In this document: positions 43,437 through 53,100 of the stretch, in pieces
Numbering within the stretch: position 1 is the first letter of the stretch
How the letters are laid out: every line of letters starts with the position of its first letter
DNA from: an uncultured Oscillospiraceae bacterium
GTDB taxonomy: Bacteria; Bacillota; Clostridia; Oscillospirales; Oscillospiraceae
Length of the DNA: 64,000 nucleotides
NCBI GenBank assembly: GCA_934589065.1
Contig: CAKTNN010000002.1
Coordinates: 47,030 to 111,029 of the forward strand
Reading direction: 5' to 3'
Notes under the pieces: generated by a model
The model's input: only the letters and a program-made list of their open reading frames with translations
Database searches by the model: none
Told to the model about the DNA's origin: nothing
Program-made: the position numbers and the translations under genes

Positions 43437-43841
43437 ATGGGAAAGAAAACAGGAGAACTTATCCGTCAGGCCCGCGCTGCCGCAAAAATGACCCAGCAGC
43501 AGCTGGCAAAAAGTGTGGACTTAACCCCAGCGCAAATTGGGAAGGCTGAGCGCGGTGAACTGGAACTGACACAGGCCACTTTGAAGGCCATTGCCAAAGC
43601 AACCGGTGTAACCCAAGCTTCCCTTCTGAATGCGGAAAAAGGGGCGAAGAAGCCTGCCGCGTTTTCCTCCGGAGCTTTGAAGCTAAGCGCCGCGGAGCAA
43701 AAGCTGGTAAAGCTCTATCGCTCTGCCACCGAAGAGCAGCGAAGCGATGCGCTCCGCATTTTAAACGGAGAGAAAACGGAAGTTGAGCAGCTTGTGGATG
43801 CAATGCTCGGGGAAAAATGGAAGAAAAAGTTTAAGAAATAA
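43437..43841 (+). CDS. XRE-family helix-turn-helix regulator
   Basis: 134-residue DNA-binding protein. The N-terminal HTH_3 domain is clear (IRQARAAAKMTQQQLAKSVD, then LTPAQIGKAERGELEL). A Lys/Ala-rich linker leads to a C-terminal helical segment with basic tail KKKFKK. It starts 8 bp after the aldo/keto reductase stop, so both are probably one transcript and it may control that operon. The target is unknown, and no operator was identified at 42193-42249. Confidence 0.88.
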   Translation: MGKKTGELIRQARAAAKMTQQQLAKSVDLTPAQIGKAERGELELTQATLKAIAKATGVTQASLLNAEKGAKKPAAFSSGALKLSAAEQKLVKLYRSATEEQRSDALRILNGEKTEVEQLVDAMLGEKWKKKFKK

Positions 43842-43846
43842 ATAGG

Positions 43847-43938
43847 AAAAGGGACTGTTAAAAACGCGTCATTATCGTTCAGCCCGTGCCAAGGAGCCGG
43901 CTGAATTCTTTTGACATAACGTTTTTACAGTCCCTTTT
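43847..43938. repeat. 92-bp long inverted-repeat element
   Basis: Arms AAAAGGGACTGTTAAAAACG (43847-43866) and its complement with one base missing (43920-43938) surround an inner hairpin (TTCAGCC with GGCTGAA). It occupies the space between convergent genes and ends in T-tracts both ways. The arm sequence GGGACTGTT matches the elements at 35219 and 54453. Confidence 0.8.
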
Positions 43939-43954
43939 TTGTGGCAGATACCCG

Positions 43955-45607
43955 TTAATTCCAGAAATAAACTCTGGTTTCGTAGGGGTTCAATTGATCT
44001 TTCTCTGGTTCCGGATAATTGCACAAAATCAGCTTTCCCTGATCCAAATGGAATTCCTTGGGTGCCCGATACTTGTGCGTCTGGTTACTGAAGGAGCAAA
44101 CCACCAGAATTTTCTGACGGTCATCCTGCATGGAATACTGATACAGCCAAGAGCTGTGTTTTCCGTATTCCTGGTAGGTTCCCCAGCGCACACAACTGAG
44201 TTTTTTCCGCAGGCCAATGGCAAGGCGGTAGAAATTGAGGATCGAATTCCGATCCGGCTCCTGCTGGGCCACATTCACCGTTTTATAGTTCTCGTTCACT
44301 GCAAACCAGGGATTTCCAGAGGTGAATCCGGCGTTTTCGCTGTCATCCCACTGCATCAGCGTCCGGGAAGAGTCTCTGGAACAGCGCCACAGCTTGTGCA
44401 GCCGCTGGCGAGGTGTCATCTTTCTGGCGTGATGGGTATAGTAGTAGCGGGTTGCTACATCCTCATATTCCTCCCAGGAGGAGGGGCGCCAATTGGTCAT
44501 ACCGATTTCCTGACCCTGGTAGAGGAAAGGCGTTCCCTTTTGGAAGAGGTAGGCCGCTGCCAGCATTTTTCCGCTGGCTTCCCGGAATTCTTCACTGCCA
44601 TAGCGGGAAATGATTCGGGGATGATCATGGTTTTCCAGGAACAACATATTCCAGCCCTTGCCATCCAGCTTGGACTGCCAGGTGCGGAATGCCTTTTTCA
44701 GCTTGCGCAGATGAAATTTGGTGGGGAAATAATCCTGAAAGAAGCAGTCGGCACACATGGTCTCATTTTGGATCATCATATCAATCTGCTTATCCGGCCC
44801 CTCTTCGATGTATTGCAGCGCAATCTTCGGCGTAACCATAGGCGCTTCTGCCAGAGTCATGCAGTCATACTGGGAAAGAACATCATCTCGAAATTCCGTC
44901 AGGTATTCGTGGATATGCGGGCCGTGATTATACAGAAAAATTCCCTTATACACCGGCAGCAGCTTATCATCCGGCAGACCTTCCTTTTTGGAAATAAAGG
45001 TGATCACATCCTCCCGGAAGCCGTCCACCCCTTTGTCCAGCCAAAAGCGCATAATCTTCTTAACCTCCTGGCGAACCAAGGGGTTATCCATATTGAGGTC
45101 CGGCTGCTTCACCGCAAACAGGTGCATATAGTATTCCTTGCGGACAGGATCAAAGGTCCAGGCCTTGCCTTCAAAATGGGAATCCCAATTGTTGGGCAGC
45201 TTGCCGTCTGCCTGCAAAGGACGCCAGATATAGTAGTCCGTATAGGGGTCAATCCGGCGGCGGCTTTTCTGGAACCACTCATGCTCATCGCTGGTGTGGT
45301 TTACCACCAGATCCATAATCACCTTCATGCCCCGGCTGTGGGCTTCCCGCAGGCAGGCATCAAAGGCCTCCATACCGCCAAACTGCTGGTCAATATCCAT
45401 ATAATCGGAAATATCGTAACCGCAGTCTGCTCCGGGAGAGGGATACAGCGGCGAAAACCAGATTCCGTCACAGCCCAGGCTCTTGATATAGTCCAGTTTT
45501 TCAATCACGCCATAGAGGTCACCCATGCCGTCGCCGTTGCCGTCCCGGAAGCTCCGGGGCCAGATCTGATAGAACACGGTGTTCTTATACCAATCTGTAT
45601 GCACCAT
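43955..45607 (-). CDS. GH13 alpha-glucosidase (oligo-1,6-glucosidase / trehalose-6-phosphate hydrolase type)
   Basis: 550-residue cytoplasmic glycoside hydrolase of family 13. Region I is DLVVNHTSDEHEWF, the nucleophile Asp is in GFREDVITFISKKEG, the acid/base Glu is in LAEAPMVTP, and the third Asp is in FLENHDHPRIISRYG. The N-terminal QIWPRSFRDGNGDGMGDLYG and overall length match oligo-1,6-glucosidase or TreC. No signal peptide. AAGGGGGAG lies before the ATG. It begins 12 bp after the GnT-I-like transferase stop, so it is cotranscribed with the glycan genes or has a weak internal promoter. Specificity is not resolved. Confidence 0.9.
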   Translation of the reverse strand: MVHTDWYKNTVFYQIWPRSFRDGNGDGMGDLYGVIEKLDYIKSLGCDGIWFSPLYPSPGADCGYDISDYMDIDQQFGGMEAFDACLREAHSRGMKVIMDLVVNHTSDEHEWFQKSRRRIDPYTDYYIWRPLQADGKLPNNWDSHFEGKAWTFDPVRKEYYMHLFAVKQPDLNMDNPLVRQEVKKIMRFWLDKGVDGFREDVITFISKKEGLPDDKLLPVYKGIFLYNHGPHIHEYLTEFRDDVLSQYDCMTLAEAPMVTPKIALQYIEEGPDKQIDMMIQNETMCADCFFQDYFPTKFHLRKLKKAFRTWQSKLDGKGWNMLFLENHDHPRIISRYGSEEFREASGKMLAAAYLFQKGTPFLYQGQEIGMTNWRPSSWEEYEDVATRYYYTHHARKMTPRQRLHKLWRCSRDSSRTLMQWDDSENAGFTSGNPWFAVNENYKTVNVAQQEPDRNSILNFYRLAIGLRKKLSCVRWGTYQEYGKHSSWLYQYSMQDDRQKILVVCSFSNQTHKYRAPKEFHLDQGKLILCNYPEPEKDQLNPYETRVYFWN

Positions 45608-45619
45608 TTTTTCTCCCCC

Positions 45620-46789
45620 TTATTTTTTTATCAGCTTGCGCCGGATTTTCTTCTTCGTCTCCTGCCAAAAAAGCCCAACGATTGCCTTTTTATAAGGATA
45701 GCTAATGCCGCGGATGTAATACTGGGCATCCCGCATTTGGCTTTCCCGGTTCTCCGGCAGCTTCCTGGCGTTCGCACCAAGGCGATATAAATGAATGGCA
45801 TCCCCCGGAACCTCTGCCAGGACGTTCCATTCCTGGGGGCGCATCTGCCTGCCGAAGGATTGCAGGAGCTCTGCTCCCTCTACACGGGAAGAGGTAAGCA
45901 GATAGGGTTTCCCTTCAAAGCCGGTTTTTGAACCGTAAAGATCGATGCAGATATCCTTACCCAGGAATTTGGCAAGGTATTGGTTCTCCATCCACTGGTC
46001 GTAAACCGCCCGGGATTCCTCTAAGCGGGACAGCTGCAAAAGCTTTTCCCGCCCCCCAAGCATCAAAGGGACCTGGAAGGTATCCTCCTGCTCCGAGAAA
46101 TTCACCCCGGCATCGGAAAAGCAGGTGGTTCTTGCCACCCGTGGGTAAAGGAAAAAGCGGTCTGTTTCAATGCAGAAGGCAATGTGATACTTGAGCCAGG
46201 AGTGCTTCCCCCAATCCTTGATGTGCTCCGGTATTTTGAAAGAACCGGAAAAATCATAGTCTTCATTCCGTCTGAGCCAGTCCCGGAATAATGCCCACTG
46301 TTCCTTTGTCCAAAGCTGGCCCCAGGAACAGGCATAGCGGAAATACCAATTATCGAAACCATCCTCCACAGGCTCAAACACCTTTTCCGTCAACTGACTC
46401 AGCCTGTGATTATACAGCGCCACTCCGGCAATTTTGTCCTGGCTTTTGACAAACGCAAAGCATTCCTGACTGTAACGGTAGAAGTCCGGCGAAACCACCA
46501 GATCGTCTTCCAGCAGGATAATCCCGTCATATTCCCGGGTCAAATCGCCGCAGGTGAGAATGTGCTTTTTCAGGCCCAGATTTTGGGAACGGTAAATGAC
46601 CCTTTTTTCTCCGTAGGGCCAGAGGAAAGCATCGGCGTAATCCAAAACATCCCGGTTATCCCCCCGGTCGATGCTGATAACCAGCTCCACCGGCTCTTGG
46701 GGATAGTCCCCCCGGGACAGAGACGCCAGAATCCGTTTTAGAGAGTCCAAACGATTATAAGCAACCACCACAATTGGGATATTCGCCAT
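45620..46789 (-). CDS. GnT-I-like glycosyltransferase
   Basis: 389-residue GT-A enzyme similar in pattern to GT13/POMGNT1-type transferases. It has IPIVVVAYNRLDSLKRILAS at the N-terminus and the EDD metal-binding triad in IILLEDDLVVSPDFYRY (about residue 100). A conserved WGQLWTKEQW motif follows near residue 170. The start at 46789 follows GGGAGG; it overlaps the 3' end of the upstream GT4 gene by 35 bp. It probably transfers a sugar in the second glycan operon (45.6-49.9 kb), donor unknown. Confidence 0.82.
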   Translation of the reverse strand: MANIPIVVVAYNRLDSLKRILASLSRGDYPQEPVELVISIDRGDNRDVLDYADAFLWPYGEKRVIYRSQNLGLKKHILTCGDLTREYDGIILLEDDLVVSPDFYRYSQECFAFVKSQDKIAGVALYNHRLSQLTEKVFEPVEDGFDNWYFRYACSWGQLWTKEQWALFRDWLRRNEDYDFSGSFKIPEHIKDWGKHSWLKYHIAFCIETDRFFLYPRVARTTCFSDAGVNFSEQEDTFQVPLMLGGREKLLQLSRLEESRAVYDQWMENQYLAKFLGKDICIDLYGSKTGFEGKPYLLTSSRVEGAELLQSFGRQMRPQEWNVLAEVPGDAIHLYRLGANARKLPENRESQMRDAQYYIRGISYPYKKAIVGLFWQETKKKIRRKLIKK

Positions 46790-47903
46790 GACTTTTCCTC
46801 CCTTCCGCAATTCTCAGCGCCTGAAAATACCCTTCCGCTGCCCGCTGAAAGCTGAATTTCTCTCCCAGCGTCTCCCGCAGACCTTCTGCCGGGAGCGGTT
46901 TTTCCAGGAGAGCATCCAGGCAGGAAGAAAACGCAGCCGGGTCTTCCGGGTCTGCCAGGAGTCCGTTTACCCCCGGCGTAATGACATCATAAGCCCCATC
47001 GGCGTAGCATGACGCAGCAATGGGAACACCGGCGCAGCCGCCCTCCACCAGAATAAGGCCAAAGCAATCCGATCTGGAGGGCACAGCAAGCACGCTTGCC
47101 TTGCTGTATTCTTCCAGCAGTGCCGCTCCCTCCTTGTAGCCCAGGAACTGAACCCGCCCTGTAAGCCCCAGCGCGTCTATTTTGGACTGAACAAGCTGCT
47201 TTTCGCCCCCCACGTCGTTTCCTACCACCCGCAAAGCCCAGGGGGCATGGGTTTGGGCCAAGGCATCTACCAGCAAATCCAGGCCTTTTTCATGGGAAAT
47301 ACGGCCCACATAAAGGATTCTCCCCATTTCCGGCTCTCTTTGCAGCTGCAAAAAGGGAGCTGCCGGAACGGTTAAGTAGCTGATGGCGATTTTTTCCTCC
47401 GCCGCTCCCCAGTGGAGCAGCTTTTCCCTCGCCTTTGTAGAGCTGGCAAGAAATGCATCCGCCCGGGAGATAATCAGCTTTCTGGTAAACTTCTGGACCG
47501 CGCCAATATAAGTTTCCGAACGGAGCGTACCATCCGTCAAATTGATAAAGGGAACGCCGTGCCGCTTCGCCCAAAGGAGGGCCTGCACCGCAGAGAGATT
47601 GTATTCCGAACCGATAATCACATCCGGAGAAAGGCTGCCAAGCATTTTTCCCAGGCCCTGGGGAATGTGGATAAACCGGGTAGCCGTCCCACCGATTTTG
47701 CCGCCCTTTACGGAAAGCACTTTGGAAGACTGAAAATAGGTATCCTTTAAGCCATCGCTATCCTGCGTCCAGGCCCGGTCACTTTCAATACGGCTGGTAT
47801 AGAGAACCTGGAATCGCACGTCCTTCTGATGCTCCTGCAAATAAGCATACAGTGCCGTCCGATAGGGAGAGGGAATATTGCTGATGATCAGCACCTTTTT
47901 CAT
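46755..47903 (-). CDS. family 4 glycosyltransferase
   Basis: 382-residue GT4 enzyme. The acceptor half starts KKVLIISNIPSPYRTALYAY. The donor half has RILYVGRISHEKGLDLLVDAL, LRVVGNDVGGEKQLVQ and the motif RSDCFGLILVEGGCAGVPIA near residue 285. The ATG overlaps the upstream GT4 stop by 4 bp (ATGA), evidence of coupling. It sits in the operon that starts with the GT26 gene at 49874. Its sugar is unknown, and a role in a cell-surface glycan is inferred from context. Confidence 0.88.
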   Translation of the reverse strand: MKKVLIISNIPSPYRTALYAYLQEHQKDVRFQVLYTSRIESDRAWTQDSDGLKDTYFQSSKVLSVKGGKIGGTATRFIHIPQGLGKMLGSLSPDVIIGSEYNLSAVQALLWAKRHGVPFINLTDGTLRSETYIGAVQKFTRKLIISRADAFLASSTKAREKLLHWGAAEEKIAISYLTVPAAPFLQLQREPEMGRILYVGRISHEKGLDLLVDALAQTHAPWALRVVGNDVGGEKQLVQSKIDALGLTGRVQFLGYKEGAALLEEYSKASVLAVPSRSDCFGLILVEGGCAGVPIAASCYADGAYDVITPGVNGLLADPEDPAAFSSCLDALLEKPLPAEGLRETLGEKFSFQRAAEGYFQALRIAEGRKSHGEYPNCGGCL

Positions 47904-49090
47904 AGACCTTTCCCCTTTCGTGCCATGGCATAGTCATAGATTTCCATCAGGCGGCTGTAGTTGTTCTCCGGCGTCATAGAGTTTGCGTACTCCCGGCTGG
48001 CATTCTCGCACCAGGGGGTATCCTTGTCCGCCAGAAAGGCCCTGACCGTATCGGCTATGGATTGGGGAGATTTCTGGTTAAATTTCATGCCGGTAATTCC
48101 TTGCTTCACCAAGCTGCCGCCATTGCCCAAGTCCGAAACCAGTACCGGAGTTCCCACACTATAGCTTTCCGCAATGCACATAGGGAAGCCCTCGTAGCAC
48201 TGGGTTGGCAAAATCAGTGCTTTACTGGTTGCCAAAAGCCTGCGAACATTCTCATTGGGGAGCCTGCCCGCCAATGAAACCGTACGCATTTTATTCTCCT
48301 GGATAAACTGCAAACACCAGCTTTCCAAAGGCCCGCTGCCGCAAATCACCAGCCGCGGTGCATCCGGCCCCAGCAGCCGCCAGCTCTCCAGCAGCACCCG
48401 AAGGCCCTTCAGCTCCTCCAATCGAGAAGCAAAGATGATCCGGTTTGCCCGCTGCTCCAAGGGAACCAATGCCTCTGTCTGATGCACAAAATTCGGCTTT
48501 ACCAGCACATTCTCCGGAGAAATGCCCTTTAATGTCAGCAGTTTTCTCCGGTTGAATTCCGTCAGGCAGATATAGGTTGGGGTTTTGTAGATACCGGTCA
48601 TCCGGTGAAAACGGGTAGACACAACGCAGCCCAAAGTTTGCAGGCGGCTGCCCCGGTAGCATCGGTGCTTTACCGCACAGCCCAGGCCATCGGTCAGGCA
48701 TTCCTCGCACACTGCACCGTCCCGAAAAAACACCGCCCCGGGGCACAGCATTCGGAAATTATGAATGGTCTGCACCACGGGGACGCCACGGCTTTTTGCA
48801 GCATAGTACACCGCCGGGGAAACCAGCATAAGGGTATTGTGCACATGCACCAGGTCAATCTTTTCTTTTTTAATCAGTTTTCGGACTTCCCGATAGGTTC
48901 GGGGGTTAAAAATCAGCGTTGCAGGCAGCAATAGCTTTCCGGCCTTGCTCTGCTCTTTTAATTCTGAATTGTTCCGGCTATAGAGAATGACCTTATGTCC
49001 ATGACTTTCCAGCAGGCTCTTTTCTCCGGCAACAACGGCATCCTCTCCTCCGGGGAGCTGGTAGTAATTGTGTACAATCAGAATATTCAT
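47900..49090 (-). CDS. family 4 glycosyltransferase
   Basis: 396-residue GT4 enzyme beginning MNILIVHNYYQLPGGEDAVV, a pattern of WbaZ/WcaC-like transferases. It has VHVHNTLMLVSPAVYYAAKSR, a Cys-rich loop (CPGAVFFRDGAVCEECL, then CAVKHRCYRGS), and the donor site LPTQCYEGFPMCIAESYSVG. The start at 49090 lies 1 bp after the GT26 stop, so the two genes are coupled; an earlier in-frame ATG (49141) lies inside that gene. The Cys cluster is usual in this subgroup. Confidence 0.87.
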   Translation of the reverse strand: MNILIVHNYYQLPGGEDAVVAGEKSLLESHGHKVILYSRNNSELKEQSKAGKLLLPATLIFNPRTYREVRKLIKKEKIDLVHVHNTLMLVSPAVYYAAKSRGVPVVQTIHNFRMLCPGAVFFRDGAVCEECLTDGLGCAVKHRCYRGSRLQTLGCVVSTRFHRMTGIYKTPTYICLTEFNRRKLLTLKGISPENVLVKPNFVHQTEALVPLEQRANRIIFASRLEELKGLRVLLESWRLLGPDAPRLVICGSGPLESWCLQFIQENKMRTVSLAGRLPNENVRRLLATSKALILPTQCYEGFPMCIAESYSVGTPVLVSDLGNGGSLVKQGITGMKFNQKSPQSIADTVRAFLADKDTPWCENASREYANSMTPENNYSRLMEIYDYAMARKGKGL

Positions 49091-49091
49091 A

Positions 49092-49874
49092 CTATTTTCC
49101 CCGCAGTTCTGCCTGAATAAGGAACACGGTATTGGTTTCAAAATAACGCTTAAACAGCCGCTTGGGATCCTGAATCAGCCGATACAGCCACTCCAAATTA
49201 TGCTTTTGCATCCATGCAGGCGCGCGTTTTATGTTCCCTGCCTCATAGTCAAAGGCGGCACCCACGCCAACCATCAGGCCGTGTACCTTTCCCTGGTGGG
49301 AGTGCATCCAGTTTTCCTGTTTGGGTGCACCCAGGCCAACCCAGACAAAGTCAGCCTGTGCCCCATTGATGCGGTCAACTGCCTGACGGTCTTCCTCCTC
49401 CGTCATAGGGTGGAAAGGCGGACTGTACATTCCTGCAATTTGGATACCGGGGTAACGCTCGGGCAGCTCCCGGGCCAGAATATCCAGGGTTTCCTGGGTG
49501 CTTCCATAAAAATAGTGCTTCCAGCCCTGTTTGAGCCCCAGAGTAATCGCGCTGCTCATATAGTCCGGCCCGGTAACCCGTGCCATCTGCGCATAGCCCC
49601 GCCGACGCCCGGTGGAAGACAAAGGGCCGCCATCAGGAAGTGCCAGAATGCCCCCGTTCTGCACAGCCAGATACTTGGGATCCTGATAGGCCATAACCGT
49701 TGTATGGACATTGGATACACAGATATAATCCCCGGAAAGCTCCTGCAGGTGTTTCTCCGTAAAGTCCAGGAGCCAGGGCATATCAATGGCTGCCAATTCC
49801 ACACCAAGAATTGGGCAGACCGGTATGCTGCTTTTATCGATTTTGTGGACAAAGCCACTCTCCTGTTGCTCCAT
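49092..49874 (-). CDS. WecG/TagA/CpsF-family (GT26) glycosyltransferase
   Basis: 260-residue enzyme of family GT26. In characterised relatives it adds N-acetylmannosamine (or a uronic form) to undecaprenyl-PP-GlcNAc as the second sugar of wall teichoic acid or enterobacterial common antigen. Recognisable parts are YICVSNVHTTVMAYQDPKYL, GPDYMSSAITLGLKQGWKHY, and VWVGLGAPKQENWMHSH. The MEQQESGF start (49874) follows GGAGG; an earlier ATG (50000) falls in the promoter. It is the first gene of the second glycan operon. The initiating transferase for that pathway is not in this operon. Confidence 0.9.
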   Translation of the reverse strand: MEQQESGFVHKIDKSSIPVCPILGVELAAIDMPWLLDFTEKHLQELSGDYICVSNVHTTVMAYQDPKYLAVQNGGILALPDGGPLSSTGRRRGYAQMARVTGPDYMSSAITLGLKQGWKHYFYGSTQETLDILARELPERYPGIQIAGMYSPPFHPMTEEEDRQAVDRINGAQADFVWVGLGAPKQENWMHSHQGKVHGLMVGVGAAFDYEAGNIKRAPAWMQKHNLEWLYRLIQDPKRLFKRYFETNTVFLIQAELRGK

Positions 49875-49980
49875 GTGTTTCCTCCGTCTTTGGGCGCTGC
49901 CTGTAATATCGCCGCGTTTTTTCCCGGATCTCCCCGGAAGAACGCGCATATAGAATCTGTATGCCAGATATTCTCCGGTC

Positions 49981-49989
49981 ATTATATCA
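49981..49989 (-). promoter_or_regulatory. extended -10 promoter of the second glycan operon
   Basis: On the minus strand TGATATAAT forms an extended -10 element about 110 bp upstream of the GT26 start. The -35 region is weak. Confidence 0.55.
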
Positions 49990-50061
49990 TCTTCCTGCAC
50001 AAAAATCTACCATCAGTTTCCCGATTGTTTTGACCTTTTCCGCAACACGACTTCCGCAAGC

Positions 50062-50098
50062 AAAAAAGCGGGCCGGGATAACCGGCCCGCATTTTTTA
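50062..50098. terminator. bidirectional terminator after the dehydratase/activase gene
   Basis: AAAAAAGCGGGCCGG and CCGGCCCGCATTTTTT form a long GC-rich stem with a 5-nt loop, with A- and T-tracts on the two sides. It ends the giant gene at 50123 on the minus strand. Confidence 0.9.
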
Positions 50099-50122
50099 AA
50101 AGGTATCCGAACAACCGGCATC

Positions 50123-53100
50123 TCAGCCGTCGTTCTTCTCAAGATTTTCCTTGGCAGCCGAAAGCATCAGCTTAATGCGGTTCAGCTGGTTCACTTCGCT
50201 GGCACCGGGGTCATAGTCCACGGCGGAGATATTCGCCTGGGGATAGGCCTTTTTCAGCACCTTAATCACGCCCTTGCCAACCACGTGGTTGGGCAGGCAG
50301 GCAAAGGGCTGAATGCAAATCACATTAGGGGTGCCGGAGGTGATGAGCTCCACCATTTCTCCTGCCAGAAACCAGCCTTCGCCGTACTGGTTGCCCAGAG
50401 ACAGGAAGGGCTTGGTATTTTCTGCAATTTCCTCAATGGGCACAGGAGGCGTAAAGCGCTTGCTCTTTTTCAGTGCATCGATGGCAGGCTGGCGCAGAGC
50501 CCGGACAGACTTGATGCCTACCTTTGCCAAAACCTCGGAGTCCAATCCTGCGCCCAGGAATTCATGACGGTATTCTCCGCCCAAGAGGCAATAATTGAAG
50601 AAATCCAGCATATCGGGAACCACTGCCTCCGCCCCCTCAGCTTCCAACACCTGTACCAGATGGTTGTTTGCCAAGGGCATATACTTTACCAGGATCTCTC
50701 CCACAATTCCCACCCTGGGCTTGCGCATTTTTTCGTCAATGGGGAAGGCATCAAAGGCCTCTACAATCCCGTGGCACACCTGGGAATAGCTGAGACTGCA
50801 CTGGGGATTCACCAGAGAATCAATACAGATTTTCTTCCATTTTTCATGGAGGGCATCGGCAGAGCCCTTTGTCAGCTCATAAGGCCGCACCCGATACAGG
50901 CAGCGCATAAAGAGATCCCCGTAGACAATGGCATGGACGGCATCCAAAATCAGGCCCGGCGTAAAATGGAAGCCTTCGTTCTTCTCCATCCCGTTTGCAT
51001 TGACGGAGATCACCGGGATATGGCTGTAGCCCGCCTTTTGCAGAGCCCGGCGGATGAATGCCACATAGTTGCTGGCCCGGCAGCAGCCGCCGGTTTGAGT
51101 CATCATAATTGCCAGGTGATCCGTATCATATTTCCCGGAAAGCACCGCCTCCATAATCTGCCCCACCACCGTTATGGAGGGGAAGCAGGCATCATTGTTT
51201 ACATATTTCAGGCCCACATCAATGGCACTGCGGTCATCATTATCCAGCACCACCACATGATAGCCATGTTTTTCAAGAACCGGCTGAAGAATCTCAAAGT
51301 GGATGGGGCTCATTTGGGGCGCAAGGATCGTGTACCCTTCCAGCTGCATCTGGGAGGTATACTCCTGCCGCTGGAACGCTACAGGCTGCGGCTGAGCATG
51401 GATTTTCTCCTCCTTGCGCATCTTCATGGCAGCCATCAGGCTGCGAATCCGAATCCGTACCGCCCCAAGGTTGTTTACCTCATCGATTTTTAAGAGGGTA
51501 TATAGCTTGTTGCTGCCCTCCAATATTTCATTGACCTGATCGGTGGTAACAGCATCCAGCCCGCAGCCGAAGGAATTCAGCTGCAAAAGCTCCAAATCAT
51601 CCCGATTCCGCACAAATCTGGCGGCGGAATACAGCCGGGAATGATACACCCACTGGTCTACAATGCGCAGCTGCTGTTCCTCCTGGGGGTTAGGCAGGCT
51701 ATCCTCCGTCAGCACCGTCAGGCCGTAGGAGGCGATAAGCTCCGGGATCCCGTGATTGATTTCCGGGTCAATATGGTAGGGTCTGCCTGCCAGCACAATA
51801 CCGCTGCCGCCGGAAGCCTCCATCTCTCTCAGGACGCGGGTTCCCTCAGCCACAATATCCGCCTTGGTCTTTCTCTGCTCCTCCCAGGCAGCCTTCACCG
51901 CCTTGCGGGTAACGGAGGCAGGAATGTTCCATTCCTCTTTGCAGACCTTTACCAACCGGTCTGCGGCAGTCTTTTCACTGGTGAAGGCCACAAAGGGACG
52001 GATATACCGCACCTTTCCTTCCGTAACCGCCTCCACATTGTTTTTCAGATTCTCGGGATAAGAGGCAACGATGGGGCAGCTATAGTGGTTCTGTGCGTCC
52101 TTGTGCTCCTGATATTCATAGAATACACAGGGGTGGAAAATTGTGGTAATGCCCTGATCGATCAGCCATTGAACATGACCATGGGCCAGCTTTGCCGGAT
52201 AGCACTCCGATTCGGAGGGAATGGAGTCCATACCCTTTTCATAGATTTTCCGGTCAGAGAAGGGGGACAAAACCGCACGAATTCCCAGATTGCGGAAAAA
52301 GGTTGCCCAGAACGGGTAGTTTTCGTACATATTCAGCACTCTGGGCAGGCCAACGGTTCCGTGCACCGCCTCCGATTCCGGCAAGGGCTCATAGTCAAAC
52401 ATCCGCTTCTGCTTATAGGCCACCATGTTGGGGGCTTTCTGCCTTTTGCTGCCGCCACCGGCTCCCTTTTCGCACCGGTTTCCGGTGATGTGCCGCCGAC
52501 CGCCGGGGAACACATTGACCGTCAGCATACAGTTGTTGGCACAGCCGCCGCAGCGGCGGGTTTTCGTGGTGTAGGTCAGGTTTACAATGTCCTCCAGCGG
52601 CATCATAGTGGTGCCCTTGCCCCGGTCATGGTTCCGGGCAATCAATGCCGCACCAAAAGCGCCCATCAGTCCGGCAATATCCGGGCAGACCACCTGAGCC
52701 CCGGCAATGCTCTCGAAGGCCCGCAAAACCGCCTGATTGTGGAAGGTTCCCCCCTGAACCACGATATGGCTGCCCAGCTCCTTGGCAGAGCTCAGCTTAA
52801 TTACCTTAAACAGCGCATTTTTGATAACGGAATAGGCAAGGCCCGCAGAGATATCGGAGACCTTTGCCCCCTCCTTCTGGGCCTGCTTCACGTTGGAATT
52901 CATAAACACCGTGCAGCGCGTTCCCAGATCCACCGGATGCTCCGCAAAGAGCGCCTCCTTGGCAAACTTCTCCGCCGTAAATCCCAGAGAATTGGCAAAA
53001 TTCTCAATGAAAGAGCCGCAGCCAGAGGAACAGGCCTCGTTGAGCATGATGGTATCCACCGCGCCGTTTTTCAGGCGGATGCACTTCATATCCTGTCCAC

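Noticed and set aside
43886..45790. 634-codon plus-strand open frame
   Set aside because: Antisense to the GH13 gene, whose catalytic motifs are all present on the minus strand. No ribosome site or family match.
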